The notes beneath the pieces were generated by a model, which made no database searches, had not been told where the DNA came from, and saw nothing but the letters and a program-made list of their open reading frames with translations. The position numbers were made by a program, and so were the translations under genes. Below are positions 34,965 to 45,281 of a DNA stretch of 64,000 nt, piece by piece (position 1 is the stretch's first letter; each line of letters begins with the position of its first letter). The stretch is from an uncultured Oscillospiraceae bacterium (GTDB lineage: Bacteria; Bacillota; Clostridia; Oscillospirales; Oscillospiraceae), in the NCBI GenBank assembly GCA_934590325.1, contig CAKTOW010000007.1:27166-91165 (forward strand), in the 5' to 3' direction.

Positions 34965-35080
34965 AATGCCACTGTTTCTTTCTTACCCTTCTGTCACGCG
35001 GCAGACGCTCTATCGTCACCATGCACAAAGGACGCCGCGAATTTTTTCCGTTTCAACCGATAATTTTTCCATTCTGCCTG

Positions 35081-35110
35081 TTGTTGTTTCGCGCGCTTTT
35101 GTGGTATGAT
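35081..35110 (+). promoter_or_regulatory. Candidate V-ATPase operon promoter
   Basis: TTGTTG (35081-35086), 18 bp, TATGAT (35105-35110) with a leader of about 115 nt containing GC-rich purine and pyrimidine runs that can pair (GGGGGAGGC with GCTCCCCC). Confidence 0.5.
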
Positions 35111-35231
35111 ACGCTATGTATAGACAGAGGCAGGCGAAGGGAGTTTCCTCCGCGGAAATACACGCTTCAAAAGGGGGGAGGCTTCCGGGAACGGGGGCTC
35201 CCCCTGCCTGTTTCGTATCAAGAGAAAGGCG

Positions 35232-35555
35232 GTGAGTGAACTGTACCGTGAAAAAGTAGACCGGCTGCAGGCGGCGGAGCAGCAGCTCATGCAGCAGAAG
35301 GCCGACGCCCAGCGTGCCGCCCGGGAGTTGACCGAGCAGGCGCGCCGTGACGGCGACGCACTGCTGCGGGAGGCGGAGGATGCCGTGAAAGCGGCGGACG
35401 CCGAGGCTCTGCGCCGTGCCGATGAGGCGGGCCGGGCCGCCCGCGATGTCATGCTCAGCGACGCCGAACGCACCTGCGAGGCGGTGCGGCATCAGGCGGA
35501 GCAGCGCATGGACGCAGCCGTCCGCGCCATCGTGGAAAAGGTGGTGAAGCGGTAA
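35232..35555 (+). CDS. V-type ATPase peripheral-stalk subunit (G/H-like)
   Basis: The 107-residue protein is almost wholly charged coiled coil (LQAAEQQLMQQKADAQRAAR), as expected for the subunit that pairs with subunit E in the peripheral stalk. It begins at a GTG with an AAAGGCGG RBS and abuts subunit I (ATG directly after its TAA). Assignment rests on composition and first position in the operon. Confidence 0.75.
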   Translation: MSELYREKVDRLQAAEQQLMQQKADAQRAARELTEQARRDGDALLREAEDAVKAADAEALRRADEAGRAARDVMLSDAERTCEAVRHQAEQRMDAAVRAIVEKVVKR

Positions 35556-37502
35556 ATGCCCATTGTAAAAATGAAGCGGCTGCAGGTGCTGGCGCTGGAG
35601 CGGGAGCACGATGCCCTGCTGCGGCGGCTGGAGCGCGTGGGCTGCGTAGAGATCAGCGAACCGGATGCACCGGACATACCGGACACCCTGCGGCGCTGTG
35701 ACAGCGAGACAGCCGACTGCCTGGCGCGCCAGCGGCAGGTGCAGACCGCCATTGACGTCCTGCGCCGCGCCGCACCGCCGAATAAGGCGCCGCTGCTGGC
35801 GCCCCGGCCCGCCATCGGCGAGAGCGAGTACCTCAGCGAGAACTCGCTGGACGACGGGCTGGCGCTGGCCTGCCAGGTCAACGACCTGACGGCGGAGCTG
35901 CAGCGCCTGGCGGCGCAGACCGCGCAGCTGCGCAGCGAGCAGCTGGCGCTGCAGCCGTGGCTGGCGCTGGACCTGCCCCTTGATCTGACGGAGACACGCT
36001 GCTGCGACGTGACCTGCGGCGTGCTGCCGCCCTTCGTCCCCCTGGACGAGCTGCGCGGGACGCTGCAGAACGACTTTCCCGAGAGCGAGCTGGAGCTGGT
36101 CTCCGCCGACCGGGAGCAGCAGTGCGTGGTGCTCATCACCCACAAGGCGGTGACGGCGCAGGCACTGGAGCTGCTGCGCAGCCGCGGCTTCGCGGCCTCG
36201 CCTCTGAAGGGGCACAGCGGCACGGCGGAGGAGAACCTCCAACGGGCCGCCGACGCGCTGGCGGAGGCGCAGCGGCAGCAGGAGGCGCTGCAGCACCGGC
36301 TCACCGAGCTGGCAAGGCGCCTGCCGGAGCTGTACCTGTGCGCCGACCGGCTGGAGTCCCGCCTGCAGCGGGAGGAAAACCGCCGCCGGCTGCTGACCGA
36401 CGGGTGCATCGTGGCCTTCGACGGCTGGGTGCCGGAGAAGAAGCTGCCAAAGCTGACCGCCTGGCTGGACACGGTAGACTGCGACTACGACCTGTCCGAC
36501 CCCACGGAGGAACAGATACCCGACGTGCCTGTGCTGCTGGAGGACAACCTGGTGGCGCGCTCCATGAACTGCATCACCGAGCAGTACTCCCTGCCCGCCT
36601 ACGACGGGGTGGACCCCAACCCGGTGATGGCACCGTTCTTCATCCTGTTCTTCGGCATGATGATGGCGGACATCGGCTACGGCATACTGATGCTGATGGG
36701 CTCGTGGCTGTTTCTGAAGAAAAAGCGCCCCGACGACCGCAGCTTTATGGAGATGATCTTCTGGTGCGGCGTCACCACCGTCATCTTCGGCGCGATGACC
36801 GGCAGCTTCTTCGGCGACTTCCTGCCCCAGCTGTTCAAATTCTTCGACCCGGACAGCACCTTCGCGCTGCCCGCCCTGTTCTCCCCTCTGGACGACACCA
36901 TGGCCATCATGGTGGGCTCGCTGATACTGGGTGCCCTGCAGGTGTTCACCGGCATGGCCGTCAGCGTGGCGGAGAAGTGCAAAAAGGGCTGCTTTACGGA
37001 CGCGCTGTTCGATGAGATCACCTGGTGGATCATTCTGGCGGGCACGGGACTGGCCGTGCTGGGCATCGGCAATGTGGCCGGGGTGCCCGTGGTGCTGTGC
37101 GTAGGCGGACTGATGCTGGTATACGGCGCTGGCCGGGGCAAAAAAGGCTTCGGCAAGGTAACGGGCCTGGTGGGCGCGGTGTACAACGGCGTCACCGGCT
37201 TCTTCAGCGACATACTGTCCTACGTACGTCTGATGGCACTGATGCTGTCGGGCGCGGTGCTGGCCCAGGTGTTCAATATGCTGGGTGCCACCACCGGCAA
37301 CGTGGTGACCTTCATCATCATCTCGTTCGTCGGCAATATGCTGAATCTGGCGCTGAACCTGCTGGGCTGCTACGTCCACGACATGCGCCTGCAATTTCTG
37401 GAGTTCTTCGGACGCTTCTACAAGGACGGCGGCAAGGCCTACCGTCCCCTGCGCGTCCAGGCCAAACATGTAGAGATCATTAAGGAGGATAACGAATCAT
37501 GA
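35556..37502 (+). CDS. ntpI: V-type ATPase subunit I
   Basis: The 648-residue stator protein has an N-terminal cytosolic coiled-coil half (1-340) and a membrane half with about seven helices starting near residue 360 (MAPFFILFFGMMMADIGYG). SDILSYVRLMALMLSGAVLA near residue 550 holds the essential Arg of the ion half-channels. Its stop overlaps the next start by 4 bp. Confidence 0.95.
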   Translation: MPIVKMKRLQVLALEREHDALLRRLERVGCVEISEPDAPDIPDTLRRCDSETADCLARQRQVQTAIDVLRRAAPPNKAPLLAPRPAIGESEYLSENSLDDGLALACQVNDLTAELQRLAAQTAQLRSEQLALQPWLALDLPLDLTETRCCDVTCGVLPPFVPLDELRGTLQNDFPESELELVSADREQQCVVLITHKAVTAQALELLRSRGFAASPLKGHSGTAEENLQRAADALAEAQRQQEALQHRLTELARRLPELYLCADRLESRLQREENRRRLLTDGCIVAFDGWVPEKKLPKLTAWLDTVDCDYDLSDPTEEQIPDVPVLLEDNLVARSMNCITEQYSLPAYDGVDPNPVMAPFFILFFGMMMADIGYGILMLMGSWLFLKKKRPDDRSFMEMIFWCGVTTVIFGAMTGSFFGDFLPQLFKFFDPDSTFALPALFSPLDDTMAIMVGSLILGALQVFTGMAVSVAEKCKKGCFTDALFDEITWWIILAGTGLAVLGIGNVAGVPVVLCVGGLMLVYGAGRGKKGFGKVTGLVGAVYNGVTGFFSDILSYVRLMALMLSGAVLAQVFNMLGATTGNVVTFIIISFVGNMLNLALNLLGCYVHDMRLQFLEFFGRFYKDGGKAYRPLRVQAKHVEIIKEDNES

Positions 37503-37990
37503 CGGCATTACTTGAATCTATCGGCGGACTGGGCTTCGCCATTCTGGGTGCGGCACTGGCCGCAGGTCTGTGCTGCGTGGGCTCCGCCAAGGGCACCGGC
37601 ATGGTGGGCGAAGCCGCCGCCGGCCTGACCAGCGAGGACCCCGACAAGTCCACCAAGTGCCTGATCCTGCAGGTGCTGCCCGGTACGCAGGGCCTGTACG
37701 GCTTCGTGGCGCTGTTCCTGGTGCTGGGCCAGGTGGGCGTGCTCAGCGGCTCCGCCGTGGACATCACCCTGACCCAGGGCATGGCGTTCTTCGCCGCCTG
37801 CCTGCCCATCATGCTGGGCGGCTGGCTCAGCGCCATCTTCCAGGGCCGCGTGGCCGCCGCGTCCATCAACATCGTGGCCAAGCATCCGGAGGCGGCCACC
37901 AAGGGCATCATCTACTGTGGTATCGTGGAGTTCTACGCCATTCTGTCTCTGGTGGCGACCATCATGATCTCCCTGAACATCCTGAAATAA
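37499..37990 (+). CDS. ntpK: V-type ATPase subunit K (rotor ring), Na+-type
   Basis: The 163-residue proteolipid has four helices (two fused hairpins). The ion-binding Glu144 lies in IVEFYAIL in the last helix. Leu60, Thr63 and Gln64 (LPGTQGLYGF) and Gln115 (FQGRVAA) match the five Na+ ligands known from the Enterococcus hirae ring, so Na+ rather than H+ translocation is inferred. TAAGGAGG lies upstream, inside the end of ntpI. Confidence 0.95.
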   Translation: MTALLESIGGLGFAILGAALAAGLCCVGSAKGTGMVGEAAAGLTSEDPDKSTKCLILQVLPGTQGLYGFVALFLVLGQVGVLSGSAVDITLTQGMAFFAACLPIMLGGWLSAIFQGRVAAASINIVAKHPEAATKGIIYCGIVEFYAILSLVATIMISLNILK

Positions 37991-38003
37991 GGCGGGTGCG
38001 CCT

Positions 38004-38588
38004 ATGAACGGTATCGACAAGATCATCGCGCGCATGGAGGCCGACACACAGGCCGAGTGCGCCGCCATCGCCGCCCAGGCGGCGGCGGAGGCCGAGGGCA
38101 TACTGGCCCAGTGCCGCGCCGATGCGGAGAAGGTGCTGCAGAGCGGCGCCGAGCGCCGCAAGGTGCTGGAGGCGGAGCAGCTGGAGCGCATGGAGGGCGG
38201 CAGCCGTCTGACCTGCCGCCAGCGGATACTGACGGAGAAGCAGGCCATTCTGGACGAGGCCTTCGCCCGCGCCGCCGACGCGCTGACCAAGCTCCCCCGT
38301 ACGCAGTATATCGACCTGCTGGCCACCCTGGCCGCGGAAAACGGGCGGGGCGGCGAGGAACTGCTGTTCTCTCCCGCCGACCGGGACACGGTGGGCCGGG
38401 CCGTCACCGACGCGGCCAACGCCAAAAAAGCCGGTGCGGCCTTCACCCTGTCCGCCGAGACACGGGAGACCGGCGGCGGCGTGGTACTGCGTCGGGGCCG
38501 CATGGAGATCAACTGCGGCTTTGCCGAGCTGCTGCGCCGGGCGCGGCAGGAGGACACCTCCGCCGTGGCAGCCCTGCTGTTTGACTGA
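38004..38588 (+). CDS. ntpE: V-type ATPase subunit E
   Basis: The 194-residue peripheral-stalk protein has an N-terminal helix rich in Ala and Glu (AAIAAQAAAEAEGILAQC) and a C-terminal alpha/beta head (GGGVVLRRGRMEINCGFAEL) that holds the catalytic head. It lies 13 bp after ntpK in the usual K-E-C order. Confidence 0.9.
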   Translation: MNGIDKIIARMEADTQAECAAIAAQAAAEAEGILAQCRADAEKVLQSGAERRKVLEAEQLERMEGGSRLTCRQRILTEKQAILDEAFARAADALTKLPRTQYIDLLATLAAENGRGGEELLFSPADRDTVGRAVTDAANAKKAGAAFTLSAETRETGGGVVLRRGRMEINCGFAELLRRARQEDTSAVAALLFD

Positions 38589-38602
38589 AAGGGGGAGGCC
38601 CT

Positions 38603-39586
38603 TTGACGAAACGGAGAAAGGACACGGACTACCTGTTCCTGTCCGCCCGCATCCGCGCCATGGAGCGCAGGCTGCTGACCTCACAGCGGCTGGAGCAGCT
38701 GCTGCAGGCACCTACGGCGGAGGATTGTGCGCGACTGCTGACGGAGTGGGGCTACGCCCCCGTCCACGACGATGCTTCCCTACAGGAGGCGCTGCGCCAG
38801 CAGAGGCAGGAGGTGTTCGCCGAGGTGAGCCGGTTTATGCCGGACCCGGAGGTATTGGACGTGTTCCGGCTGCAATATGACTATCACAACATCAAGACGC
38901 TGCTGCGCGCCCCGGAGGATGCGGAGCGGCTGCTGATCGACGCGGGCACCGTGCCGGCGGAGACCATGCGGAAGAAGTTCGCCGAGACCGGCGGGTGGGG
39001 CTTCCTGCCTGCGGACATGACGTCCGCTGCCAACGAGGCCCAGCGTGTGCTGGCCGAGACCGGCAGCGCCCGGAGCAGCGACTGCATATTGGACCGCGCC
39101 TACTTCGCCCGGCTGGAGAAGCTGGCAAAGGACAGCAAGCTGCCCTATCTGCAGAGCTACGTCCGCGCCATGATCGACGCCGCAGACCTGCGGGCGCTGG
39201 TGCGCACGCTGCGGCTGGGTCTGGATATGGGCTTTTTGAAGCAGGTACTATTTCCCGGCGGCTCCGTAGCGCCGGAAGCCATACTGGCCAACGCCGCCGG
39301 CGGGTGCGCGCCTTTGTGGCGGGGCACCGCCTTCGCCCAGGCGGCGGAGCTGGGTGACGCGGCCATCAGCGGCGGCAGTCTCACGGCATTCGAGAAGGCC
39401 TGCGACGACGCGGTGATGAAGGCCGCAGGCACAGCACGGCGCGTACCCTTCGGCGCAGAGGTGGCCCTGGGTTATCTGGCGGCAAAGGGCGCGGAGTGGA
39501 CGGCGGTGCGCACGGTGCTGTCCGGCCGCATGGCCGGCGTCCCGGCGGACGCACTGCGGGAAAGGCTGCGTGAACAATATGTATAA
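38603..39586 (+). CDS. ntpC: V-type ATPase subunit C
   Basis: The 327-residue central-stalk base (V-ATPase d/AC39 family) links the K ring to the rotor axle. [12 protein letters not shown] near residue 93 is a family hallmark. It uses a TTG start behind GGGGGAGG. The end overlaps the start region of ntpF. Confidence 0.9.
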   Translation: MTKRRKDTDYLFLSARIRAMERRLLTSQRLEQLLQAPTAEDCARLLTEWGYAPVHDDASLQEALRQQRQEVFAEVSRFMPDPEVLDVFRLQYDYHNIKTLLRAPEDAERLLIDAGTVPAETMRKKFAETGGWGFLPADMTSAANEAQRVLAETGSARSSDCILDRAYFARLEKLAKDSKLPYLQSYVRAMIDAADLRALVRTLRLGLDMGFLKQVLFPGGSVAPEAILANAAGGCAPLWRGTAFAQAAELGDAAISGGSLTAFEKACDDAVMKAAGTARRVPFGAEVALGYLAAKGAEWTAVRTVLSGRMAGVPADALRERLREQYV

Positions 39587-39887
39587 GATCGCCGTCATCG
39601 GGGACAGGGACAGCGTGCTGGGCTTCCGTGCGCTGGGTCTGGACGTATTCCCCACGGAGGATGCGGACACAGGGCGTAAAACGCTGCACCGCCTGGCGCA
39701 GGAGAACTACGCCGCCATCTATATCACCGAGCAGCTGGCGCAGCAGCTCACCGCCGAAATCGCGCGGTACAAGGATGCGCCGCTGCCCGCCGTCATCCTC
39801 ATTCCCGGCAAGACCGGTTCGCTGGGCATCGCCGGGGCCGCACTGCACGACGCGGTGGAACGCGCCGTGGGCGCGGACATTTCCTGA
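39579..39887 (+). CDS. ntpF: V-type ATPase subunit F
   Basis: The 102-residue Rossmann-like central-axle protein begins [20 protein letters not shown], matching the family start. A GTG at 39570 closer to the GAAAGG would add three residues; the ATG at 39579 is preferred by family alignment. It overlaps ntpC by 8 bp. Confidence 0.9.
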   Translation: MYKIAVIGDRDSVLGFRALGLDVFPTEDADTGRKTLHRLAQENYAAIYITEQLAQQLTAEIARYKDAPLPAVILIPGKTGSLGIAGAALHDAVERAVGADIS

Positions 39888-39900
39888 AAGGAGCAACAGA

Positions 39901-41673
39901 ATGGGTAAGATCATCAAAGTCTCCGGCCCGCTGGTGGTGGCGGACGGCATGGCGGACGCCAACATGGCGGACGTGGTGCGCGTAGGCCCCCAGCAGCTGA
40001 TCGGGGAGATCCTGAATATGACCGGTGACAGAGCCTCCATACAGGTGTATGAGGAGACCTCCGGCCTGGGCCCCGGCGCCGATGTGGTCACCACCGGCGC
40101 GCCCCTGAGCGTGGAGCTGGGCCCCGGCCTGATCGAGAACATCTACGACGGCATCCAGCGTCCGCTGGAGGAGATCGTCCGCCGGGTGGGCAGCAACATC
40201 ACCCGCGGCATCCAGGTGCCTCCGCTGGACCGTGAAAAGCTGTGGGACTTTACCCCCATCGCCACCGTGGGCGACAGCGTCGTCACCGGCGACATCCTGG
40301 GCACCGTGCCGGAGACCGAATCGGTGCTGCATAAGATCATGGTGCCCAAGGGCGCCGAGGGCACGGTGGAGTGGCTGGCCGCGGCCGGTCAGTACACCAT
40401 CACCCAGCCCATCGCCCGGGTGAAGCTGCCCAACGGCGAGAGCCGTGAGCTGACCATGGTGCAGAAGTGGCCTGTCCGCGTGGGACGGCCCTATAAGAAG
40501 AAATTCCCGCCGGTGAAGCCCCTGCAGACCGGCCAGCGCGTCATCGACACCATGTTCCCCATCGCCAAGGGCGGCACCGCCGCTGTACCGGGCCCCTTCG
40601 GCTCCGGCAAGACCGTGGTGCAGCATCAGCTGGCCAAGTGGGCGGACGTGGACATCGTGGTCTACATCGGCTGCGGCGAGCGCGGCAACGAGATGACCGA
40701 CGTGCTGCGCGAGTTCCCGGAGCTGACCGACCCCCGCACCGGCGAGAGCCTGATGAAGCGCACGGTGCTGATCGCCAACACCTCCGATATGCCGGTGGCC
40801 GCCCGTGAGGCCTCCGTCTACACCGGCATCACCATCGCCGAGTACTTCCGGGATATGGGCTACGACGTGGCCGTTATCGCCGACTCCACCTCCCGCTGGG
40901 CAGAGGCCCTGCGCGAGATGTCCGGCCGCCTGGAGGAGATGCCCGGCGAGGAGGGTTATCCCGCGTACCTGGCCTCCCGTCTGGCGCAGTTCTACGAGCG
41001 TGCCGGTGTGGTGCAGTGCCTGGCCGGCGAGGAGCGCACAGGCTCCCTGACCGCCGTGGGTGCAGTGTCGCCTCCCGGCGGCGACCTCTCCGAGCCGGTG
41101 GCACAGGCCACCATGCGCATCGTGAAGGTATTTTGGTCGCTGGACGCCTCCCTGGCCTACCGGCGGCACTTCCCGGCCATCAACTGGCTGAACTCCTACT
41201 CCCTGTATCTGGACGCGGTGACGCCCTGGTTCGACGAGAACATGGGCGCGGCCTTCATGCGCAACCGCAACCGCGCCATGCACCTGCTGCAGGAAGAGAA
41301 CGAGCTGAATGAGATCGTGCAGTTGGTGGGCAAGGACTCCCTGTCCCCCCACGACCAGCTGACGCTGGAGATCGCCCGTATGCTGCGGGAGGACTTCCTG
41401 CAGCAGAACGCCTTCATGGACGTGGACTCCTACTCCAGCTTCGACCGGCAGCTGCAGCTGCTGGAGCTGATACTGCACTACGAGACCCTGTGCCGCGGCG
41501 CCGTGGACGAGTCCGTGGTCACCGCCGACCTGTACGCCATCCCCGCCCGTGAGAAGCTGGGCTGGGCCAAGTACGCCGCCGCGGAGGAATACGCCGCCAA
41601 CTACGCCGCCGTCCGCGCCGACATGGAGCGCGAGATCGCCGAGCTTATCCGAAAGGCTGGTGAGGAGGAATGA
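39901..41673 (+). CDS. ntpA: V-type ATPase catalytic subunit A
   Basis: The 590-residue catalytic subunit has Walker [18 protein letters not shown] near residue 235, the A-specific bulge domain (about 115-190), the catalytic Glu in [11 protein letters not shown], and [20 protein letters not shown]. It hydrolyses or makes ATP in the head with subunit B. AAAGGAG precedes the ATG. Confidence 0.97.
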   Translation: MGKIIKVSGPLVVADGMADANMADVVRVGPQQLIGEILNMTGDRASIQVYEETSGLGPGADVVTTGAPLSVELGPGLIENIYDGIQRPLEEIVRRVGSNITRGIQVPPLDREKLWDFTPIATVGDSVVTGDILGTVPETESVLHKIMVPKGAEGTVEWLAAAGQYTITQPIARVKLPNGESRELTMVQKWPVRVGRPYKKKFPPVKPLQTGQRVIDTMFPIAKGGTAAVPGPFGSGKTVVQHQLAKWADVDIVVYIGCGERGNEMTDVLREFPELTDPRTGESLMKRTVLIANTSDMPVAAREASVYTGITIAEYFRDMGYDVAVIADSTSRWAEALREMSGRLEEMPGEEGYPAYLASRLAQFYERAGVVQCLAGEERTGSLTAVGAVSPPGGDLSEPVAQATMRIVKVFWSLDASLAYRRHFPAINWLNSYSLYLDAVTPWFDENMGAAFMRNRNRAMHLLQEENELNEIVQLVGKDSLSPHDQLTLEIARMLREDFLQQNAFMDVDSYSSFDRQLQLLELILHYETLCRGAVDESVVTADLYAIPAREKLGWAKYAAAEEYAANYAAVRADMEREIAELIRKAGEEE

Positions 41674-43046
41674 TGAAGGAATACCGTACCATCCACGAGG
41701 TATCCGGCCCCCTGATGGTGGTGGACCACGTGGAGGGCGTCACCTACGACGAGCTGGCGGAGATCCAGCTGCACAGCGGCGAGATACGCCGCTGCAAGGT
41801 GCTGGAGGTCAACGGCGACCGCGCCGTGGTGCAACTGTTCGATTCCTCCGCGGGCATCAACCTGCGGGACGCCACCATCCGCTTCCTGGGTCACCCCCTG
41901 CAGCTGGGCGTATCCTCCGATATGCTGGGGCGCGTGTTCAACGGCATGGGCGAGCCCATCGACGGCGGCCCCGCCCTGCTGGCGGAGGAATACCGGGACA
42001 TCAACGGCCTGCCCATGAACCCCGCCGCCCGGGACTACCCCAACGAGTTCATCCAGACGGGCATCAGCACCATCGACGGCCTGAACACCCTGGTGCGCGG
42101 CCAGAAGCTTCCTATCTTCTCCTGCTCCGGCCTGCCCCACGCCAACCTGGCGGCGCAAATCGCGCGGCAGGCCAAGGTGCTGGACGACAACTCCAACTTT
42201 GCCGTGGTCTTCGCGGCCATCGGCATCACCTTTGAGGAATCGGAGTTCTTCGTCCGCGAGTTCCAGCGCACCGGCGCCATCGAGCGCACGGTGCTGTTCA
42301 CCAACCTGGCCAACGACCCCGCCGTGGAGCGTATCGCCACGCCCCGCATGGCGCTCACCGCCGCGGAGTACCTGGCCTTTGAGAAGGACATGCACGTGCT
42401 GGTGATACTGACGGACATCACCAACTACGCCGAGGCGCTGCGCGAGGTCTCCGCCGCCAAGAAGGAGGTCCCCGGACGCCGCGGCTATCCCGGCTATCTG
42501 TACACCGACCTGGCCAGCATGTACGAGCGCGCCGGGCGCAAGCTGGGCTGCAAAGGCTCCATCACCATGATCCCCATCCTGACCATGCCGGAGGACGACA
42601 AGACCCACCCCATCCCCGACCTGACCGGCTACATCACCGAGGGGCAGATCATCCTCAGCCGCGACCTGTACCGCAAGAACATCCTGCCGCCGGTGGACGT
42701 GCTGCCCTCCCTGAGCCGGCTGAAGGACAAGGGCGTGGGTGAGGGCAAGACCCGCGAGGACCACGCCCCCACCATGAACCAGCTGTTCGCCGCCTATGCC
42801 AGCGGCAAGGAGGCCAAGGAGCTGATGACCATTCTGGGCGAGGCCGCCCTCAGCCCCACCGACCTGCTGTACGCCAAGTTCGCCGACGAATTTGAAAAGC
42901 GCTATGTGTCCCAGGGCTTTGACGAGAACCGCACCATCCAGCAGACGCTGGACCTGGGCTGGGAGCTGCTGCGGATGCTGCCGCGCAGCGAGCTGAAGCG
43001 CATCAAGCCGGAGATGCTGGATAAGTATCTGCCGGTGAAGGAGTGA
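41670..43046 (+). CDS. ntpB: V-type ATPase subunit B
   Basis: The 458-residue non-catalytic partner of A has the degenerate P-loop region ([20 protein letters not shown]), [12 protein letters not shown] and the Arg finger region in [17 protein letters not shown] lies at the end of ntpA and the ATGA overlap couples translation. Confidence 0.97.
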   Translation: MMKEYRTIHEVSGPLMVVDHVEGVTYDELAEIQLHSGEIRRCKVLEVNGDRAVVQLFDSSAGINLRDATIRFLGHPLQLGVSSDMLGRVFNGMGEPIDGGPALLAEEYRDINGLPMNPAARDYPNEFIQTGISTIDGLNTLVRGQKLPIFSCSGLPHANLAAQIARQAKVLDDNSNFAVVFAAIGITFEESEFFVREFQRTGAIERTVLFTNLANDPAVERIATPRMALTAAEYLAFEKDMHVLVILTDITNYAEALREVSAAKKEVPGRRGYPGYLYTDLASMYERAGRKLGCKGSITMIPILTMPEDDKTHPIPDLTGYITEGQIILSRDLYRKNILPPVDVLPSLSRLKDKGVGEGKTREDHAPTMNQLFAAYASGKEAKELMTILGEAALSPTDLLYAKFADEFEKRYVSQGFDENRTIQQTLDLGWELLRMLPRSELKRIKPEMLDKYLPVKE

Positions 43047-43051
43047 GCGCC

Positions 43052-43702
43052 ATGGCGGGAAAGACTGTCAATCCCACCCGGATGGAGCTGACCCGGCTGA
43101 AGGGCCGTCTTAAGACCGCCCGCCGGGGGCACAAGCTTCTGAAGGACAAGCGGGACGAGCTGATGAAGCAGTTCCTGGAGGTCGTCCGCCGCAACCGGGC
43201 GCTGCGCGCCAAGGTGGAGCAGGGCCTGCAGGAGGCCAACGCAGCCCTGACCGTGGCCTCGGCCATCATGGGCCCGGAAGCGCTGGAGACAGCGCTGCTG
43301 TGCCCGCGCCGCAGCGTGGACGTGGATGTGTCCACCCGGAACATCATGAGCGTCAACACCCCGGTGTTCACGTTCCACACCGACGGCGGCGAGGACTCCC
43401 TCCTGCCCTACGGCTTCGCCCAGACCAGCGGTGAGCTGGACACGGCGCTGGAAAAGCTGCAGGAGGTCTTTGCCGATATGCTGGAGCTGGCCCAGGTGGA
43501 AAAGACCATGCAGCTGCTGGCCCAGGACATCGAGAAAACGCGCCGCCGTGTCAACGCCCTGGAGTACGTGATGATCCCGGAGACAGAGCAGAACATCCGC
43601 TATATCACCATGAAGCTGGACGAGAACGAGCGCGGCAACACCACCCGCCTGATGAAGGTCAAGGAGATGGTGCTGCAGGACGCCCACCACTACCAGCCGT
43701 AA
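43052..43702 (+). CDS. ntpD: V-type ATPase subunit D
   Basis: The 216-residue central-rotor axle is a long antiparallel coiled coil (RMELTRLKGRLKTARRGHKL; RRVNALEYVMIPETEQNI). The ATG at 43052 follows AAGGAG by 8 nt; a GTG three codons earlier is less likely. It ends the operon in the typical A-B-D order. Confidence 0.95.
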   Translation: MAGKTVNPTRMELTRLKGRLKTARRGHKLLKDKRDELMKQFLEVVRRNRALRAKVEQGLQEANAALTVASAIMGPEALETALLCPRRSVDVDVSTRNIMSVNTPVFTFHTDGGEDSLLPYGFAQTSGELDTALEKLQEVFADMLELAQVEKTMQLLAQDIEKTRRRVNALEYVMIPETEQNIRYITMKLDENERGNTTRLMKVKEMVLQDAHHYQP

Positions 43703-43708
43703 ATCCAC

Positions 43709-43737
43709 AAAAAAGCACCCCTTCGGGGTGCTTTTTT
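43709..43737 (+). terminator. Terminator of the V-ATPase operon
   Basis: AAAAAAGCACCCC and its complement around TTC, ending in six Ts; it also serves the converging lipoprotein gene. Confidence 0.92.
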
Positions 43738-43753
43738 GTGCTTCGTTTTTCAA

Positions 43754-44590
43754 TTACCGCAGACCCGCGGCCTGCATGATGGCCTCCGCCGGCTCCGGCA
43801 TCTGGCTGCCCCAGGTGATCTCTGTATCCGCGCACCCGGCGCTGTCCAGCATCGCCCGGGCCTCGCCGGTCAGCAGGCCTCGGCAGGCGTCGTCCACCAT
43901 TTCCAGCTTCTGCAGACATTCGGTCAGGTCGTCGTTTCTGGAGGCCAGCCATGTGGAGGCCGCGTCGCCGACCTCCTCCGCGCCCAGGCCGGTGGCCGCG
44001 GCCCAGTCCAGCAGCTTGGCCGCCGCCCGCACCGCCGACAGGGAGGAACCGGAGACCCCCACCGTCACGGCGGCGTCGATCTCGTCCAGAATAGGCAGCG
44101 TCAGCACCGGCGGCACATCCGCCGCGGCGTCGGCCGCGTCGGAGGTGGAGCAGGTCACGCCGTCCTCAGAGATGGTCACGTACAGCTTCTCCTGCGCAGT
44201 GTCGTACAGGAAGGAGCCCTCGGCCAACAGCGTGTCGTCCGCCGCCAGCGCGCCCACGGTGAAGAGCACAGAACTGTTCTCCTCCCTGGCCAACTGCACA
44301 ATATCGTCGCCGGTGTAGAGCCGTTCTCCCACCTTCAGGAGCGTGCCGTCTGCGTTCTTGCCCACCTTGGAAAAGCCGCTGCCGCGCAGGAATATGGAAC
44401 CGGCATCGCTGCGCTCCATCCTGACGTACACGCCGGGGCCTGCGGTCCCGGCGGCCGTGTCCGGCGCAGTCGCGTCAGGTGTGGTCGTGTCCGGCTCCTC
44501 CGTCCGCCGGGTGCAGCCCGTCATGAAAGCGGCGGTCAGCAGCACCGCCGCCATAAGCAAAATCGTGATGGTTCTTCTGTAGTTTTCCAT
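43754..44590 (-). CDS. Lipoprotein of unknown function
   Basis: The 278-residue protein has a lipoprotein signal (TAAFMTGC, Cys26) and a Thr/Asp/Ala-rich linker (DTTTPDATAPDTAAG). A beta-rich region (50-135; VYVRMERSDAGSIFLRG, LLKVGERLYTGDDIVQL) resembles FecR-like sensing domains only loosely. The C-terminal part is helical. It is co-transcribed with the HTH regulator: its start lies 55 bp inside that gene, so the two are tightly coupled. The function was not recognised. Confidence 0.75.
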   Translation of the reverse strand: MENYRRTITILLMAAVLLTAAFMTGCTRRTEEPDTTTPDATAPDTAAGTAGPGVYVRMERSDAGSIFLRGSGFSKVGKNADGTLLKVGERLYTGDDIVQLAREENSSVLFTVGALAADDTLLAEGSFLYDTAQEKLYVTISEDGVTCSTSDAADAAADVPPVLTLPILDEIDAAVTVGVSGSSLSAVRAAAKLLDWAAATGLGAEEVGDAASTWLASRNDDLTECLQKLEMVDDACRGLLTGEARAMLDSAGCADTEITWGSQMPEPAEAIMQAAGLR

Positions 44591-45117
44591 ATATCCTCCT
44601 GTGTTGTGTCCGCCTGCTGTACATCTGTCGGGGCGGAGATAAGTGTGATCTGCCGCGGCCTGCTGCCGGCCGCCGCCTCCTTTTTCATGTACTTCAGCGC
44701 AACTTCATTGACCTCCGAGAGAAACCCGGAGAACTCCTCGTCCGTCAGCACCAGCGTGCAGTTCGTAAGCAGCAGCATGTCCCTCTGTGGGTCGGCGTTT
44801 CCGGCAGCAAAATACCGCGCAAAGGCCGCGCAAATACCCAGCAGTGACATCTGCACAGCGCTCCCGCCGTCGTTCTCTATCTTCAGCGCCTCCCTGTTCA
44901 GCCGATACACGCTCTCCACCGTGCCGCGGATGCGATTCTCCCCCACTACCGTAAGAACAGCGCCCTCCGCCAGGATCCTGATATGCCGGTACAGGCTCGC
45001 GCCGGGGACATCGGGCAGCGCTCTTCTGACCTCCTTGACCGTGCCCGTTTCATGCAGCAGGAAGTACTGAAATATCCTCTGCCGGACAGGATTCATCACC
45101 ATCTCCACTGTCTCCAT
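44536..45117 (-). CDS. Winged-helix (ArsR-like) transcriptional regulator
   Basis: The 193-residue protein has an N-terminal winged helix (METVEMVMNPVRQRIFQYFL, KEVRRALPDVPGASLYRHIR, then a beta wing with VVGENRIRGTVESVYRL). A helical effector region follows (MSLLGICAAFARYFAAG). The ATG at 45117 is preferred over one at 45150, since the promoter -10 sits at 45158-45153 and transcription would start inside or after the longer N-terminus; AAAGGAG lies upstream of 45117. It overlaps the lipoprotein gene by 55 bp. Autorepression is likely through the palindrome in its promoter. Confidence 0.82.
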   Translation of the reverse strand: METVEMVMNPVRQRIFQYFLLHETGTVKEVRRALPDVPGASLYRHIRILAEGAVLTVVGENRIRGTVESVYRLNREALKIENDGGSAVQMSLLGICAAFARYFAAGNADPQRDMLLLTNCTLVLTDEEFSGFLSEVNEVALKYMKKEAAAGSRPRQITLISAPTDVQQADTTQEDIWKTTEEPSRFCLWRRCC

Positions 45118-45152
45118 ACCACGCCGCGCTCCTTTCTCCGTTCTCTCCATGT

Positions 45153-45180
45153 ATTATATTCTCATTTTTGAGAATGTCAA
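45153..45180 (-). promoter_or_regulatory. Regulator promoter with embedded palindromic operator
   Basis: Minus strand TTGACA (45180-45175), 16 bp, TATAAT (45158-45153). The spacer is almost entirely the perfect inverted repeat ATTCTCA-AAAA-TGAGAAT (45175-45158), which would block polymerase when bound. Confidence 0.88.
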
Positions 45181-45248
45181 GATAAATTTATCCTCCCCTT
45201 CCCCGCCGCTCCATCCGCGCAGGAACACTTTCCCGCCCTGGAGCAAAA

Positions 45249-45280
45249 AAACAAAACCACCCGATCGGGTGGCTTTGTTT
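45249..45280. terminator. Hairpin next to the tRNA remnant
   Basis: AAACAAAACCACCCGA pairs with TCGGGTGGCTTTGTTT with one mismatch. On the minus strand it would terminate transcription of the former tRNA gene that ended at 45282. Confidence 0.75.
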
Positions 45281-45281
45281 C

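Noticed and set aside
31463..37469. Very long antisense frames of 865 and 817 codons over spoIIIE and the V-ATPase genes
   Set aside because: They mirror genuine genes in GC-rich sequence, are His/Gln/Gly-rich and lack RBSs and recognisable domains.
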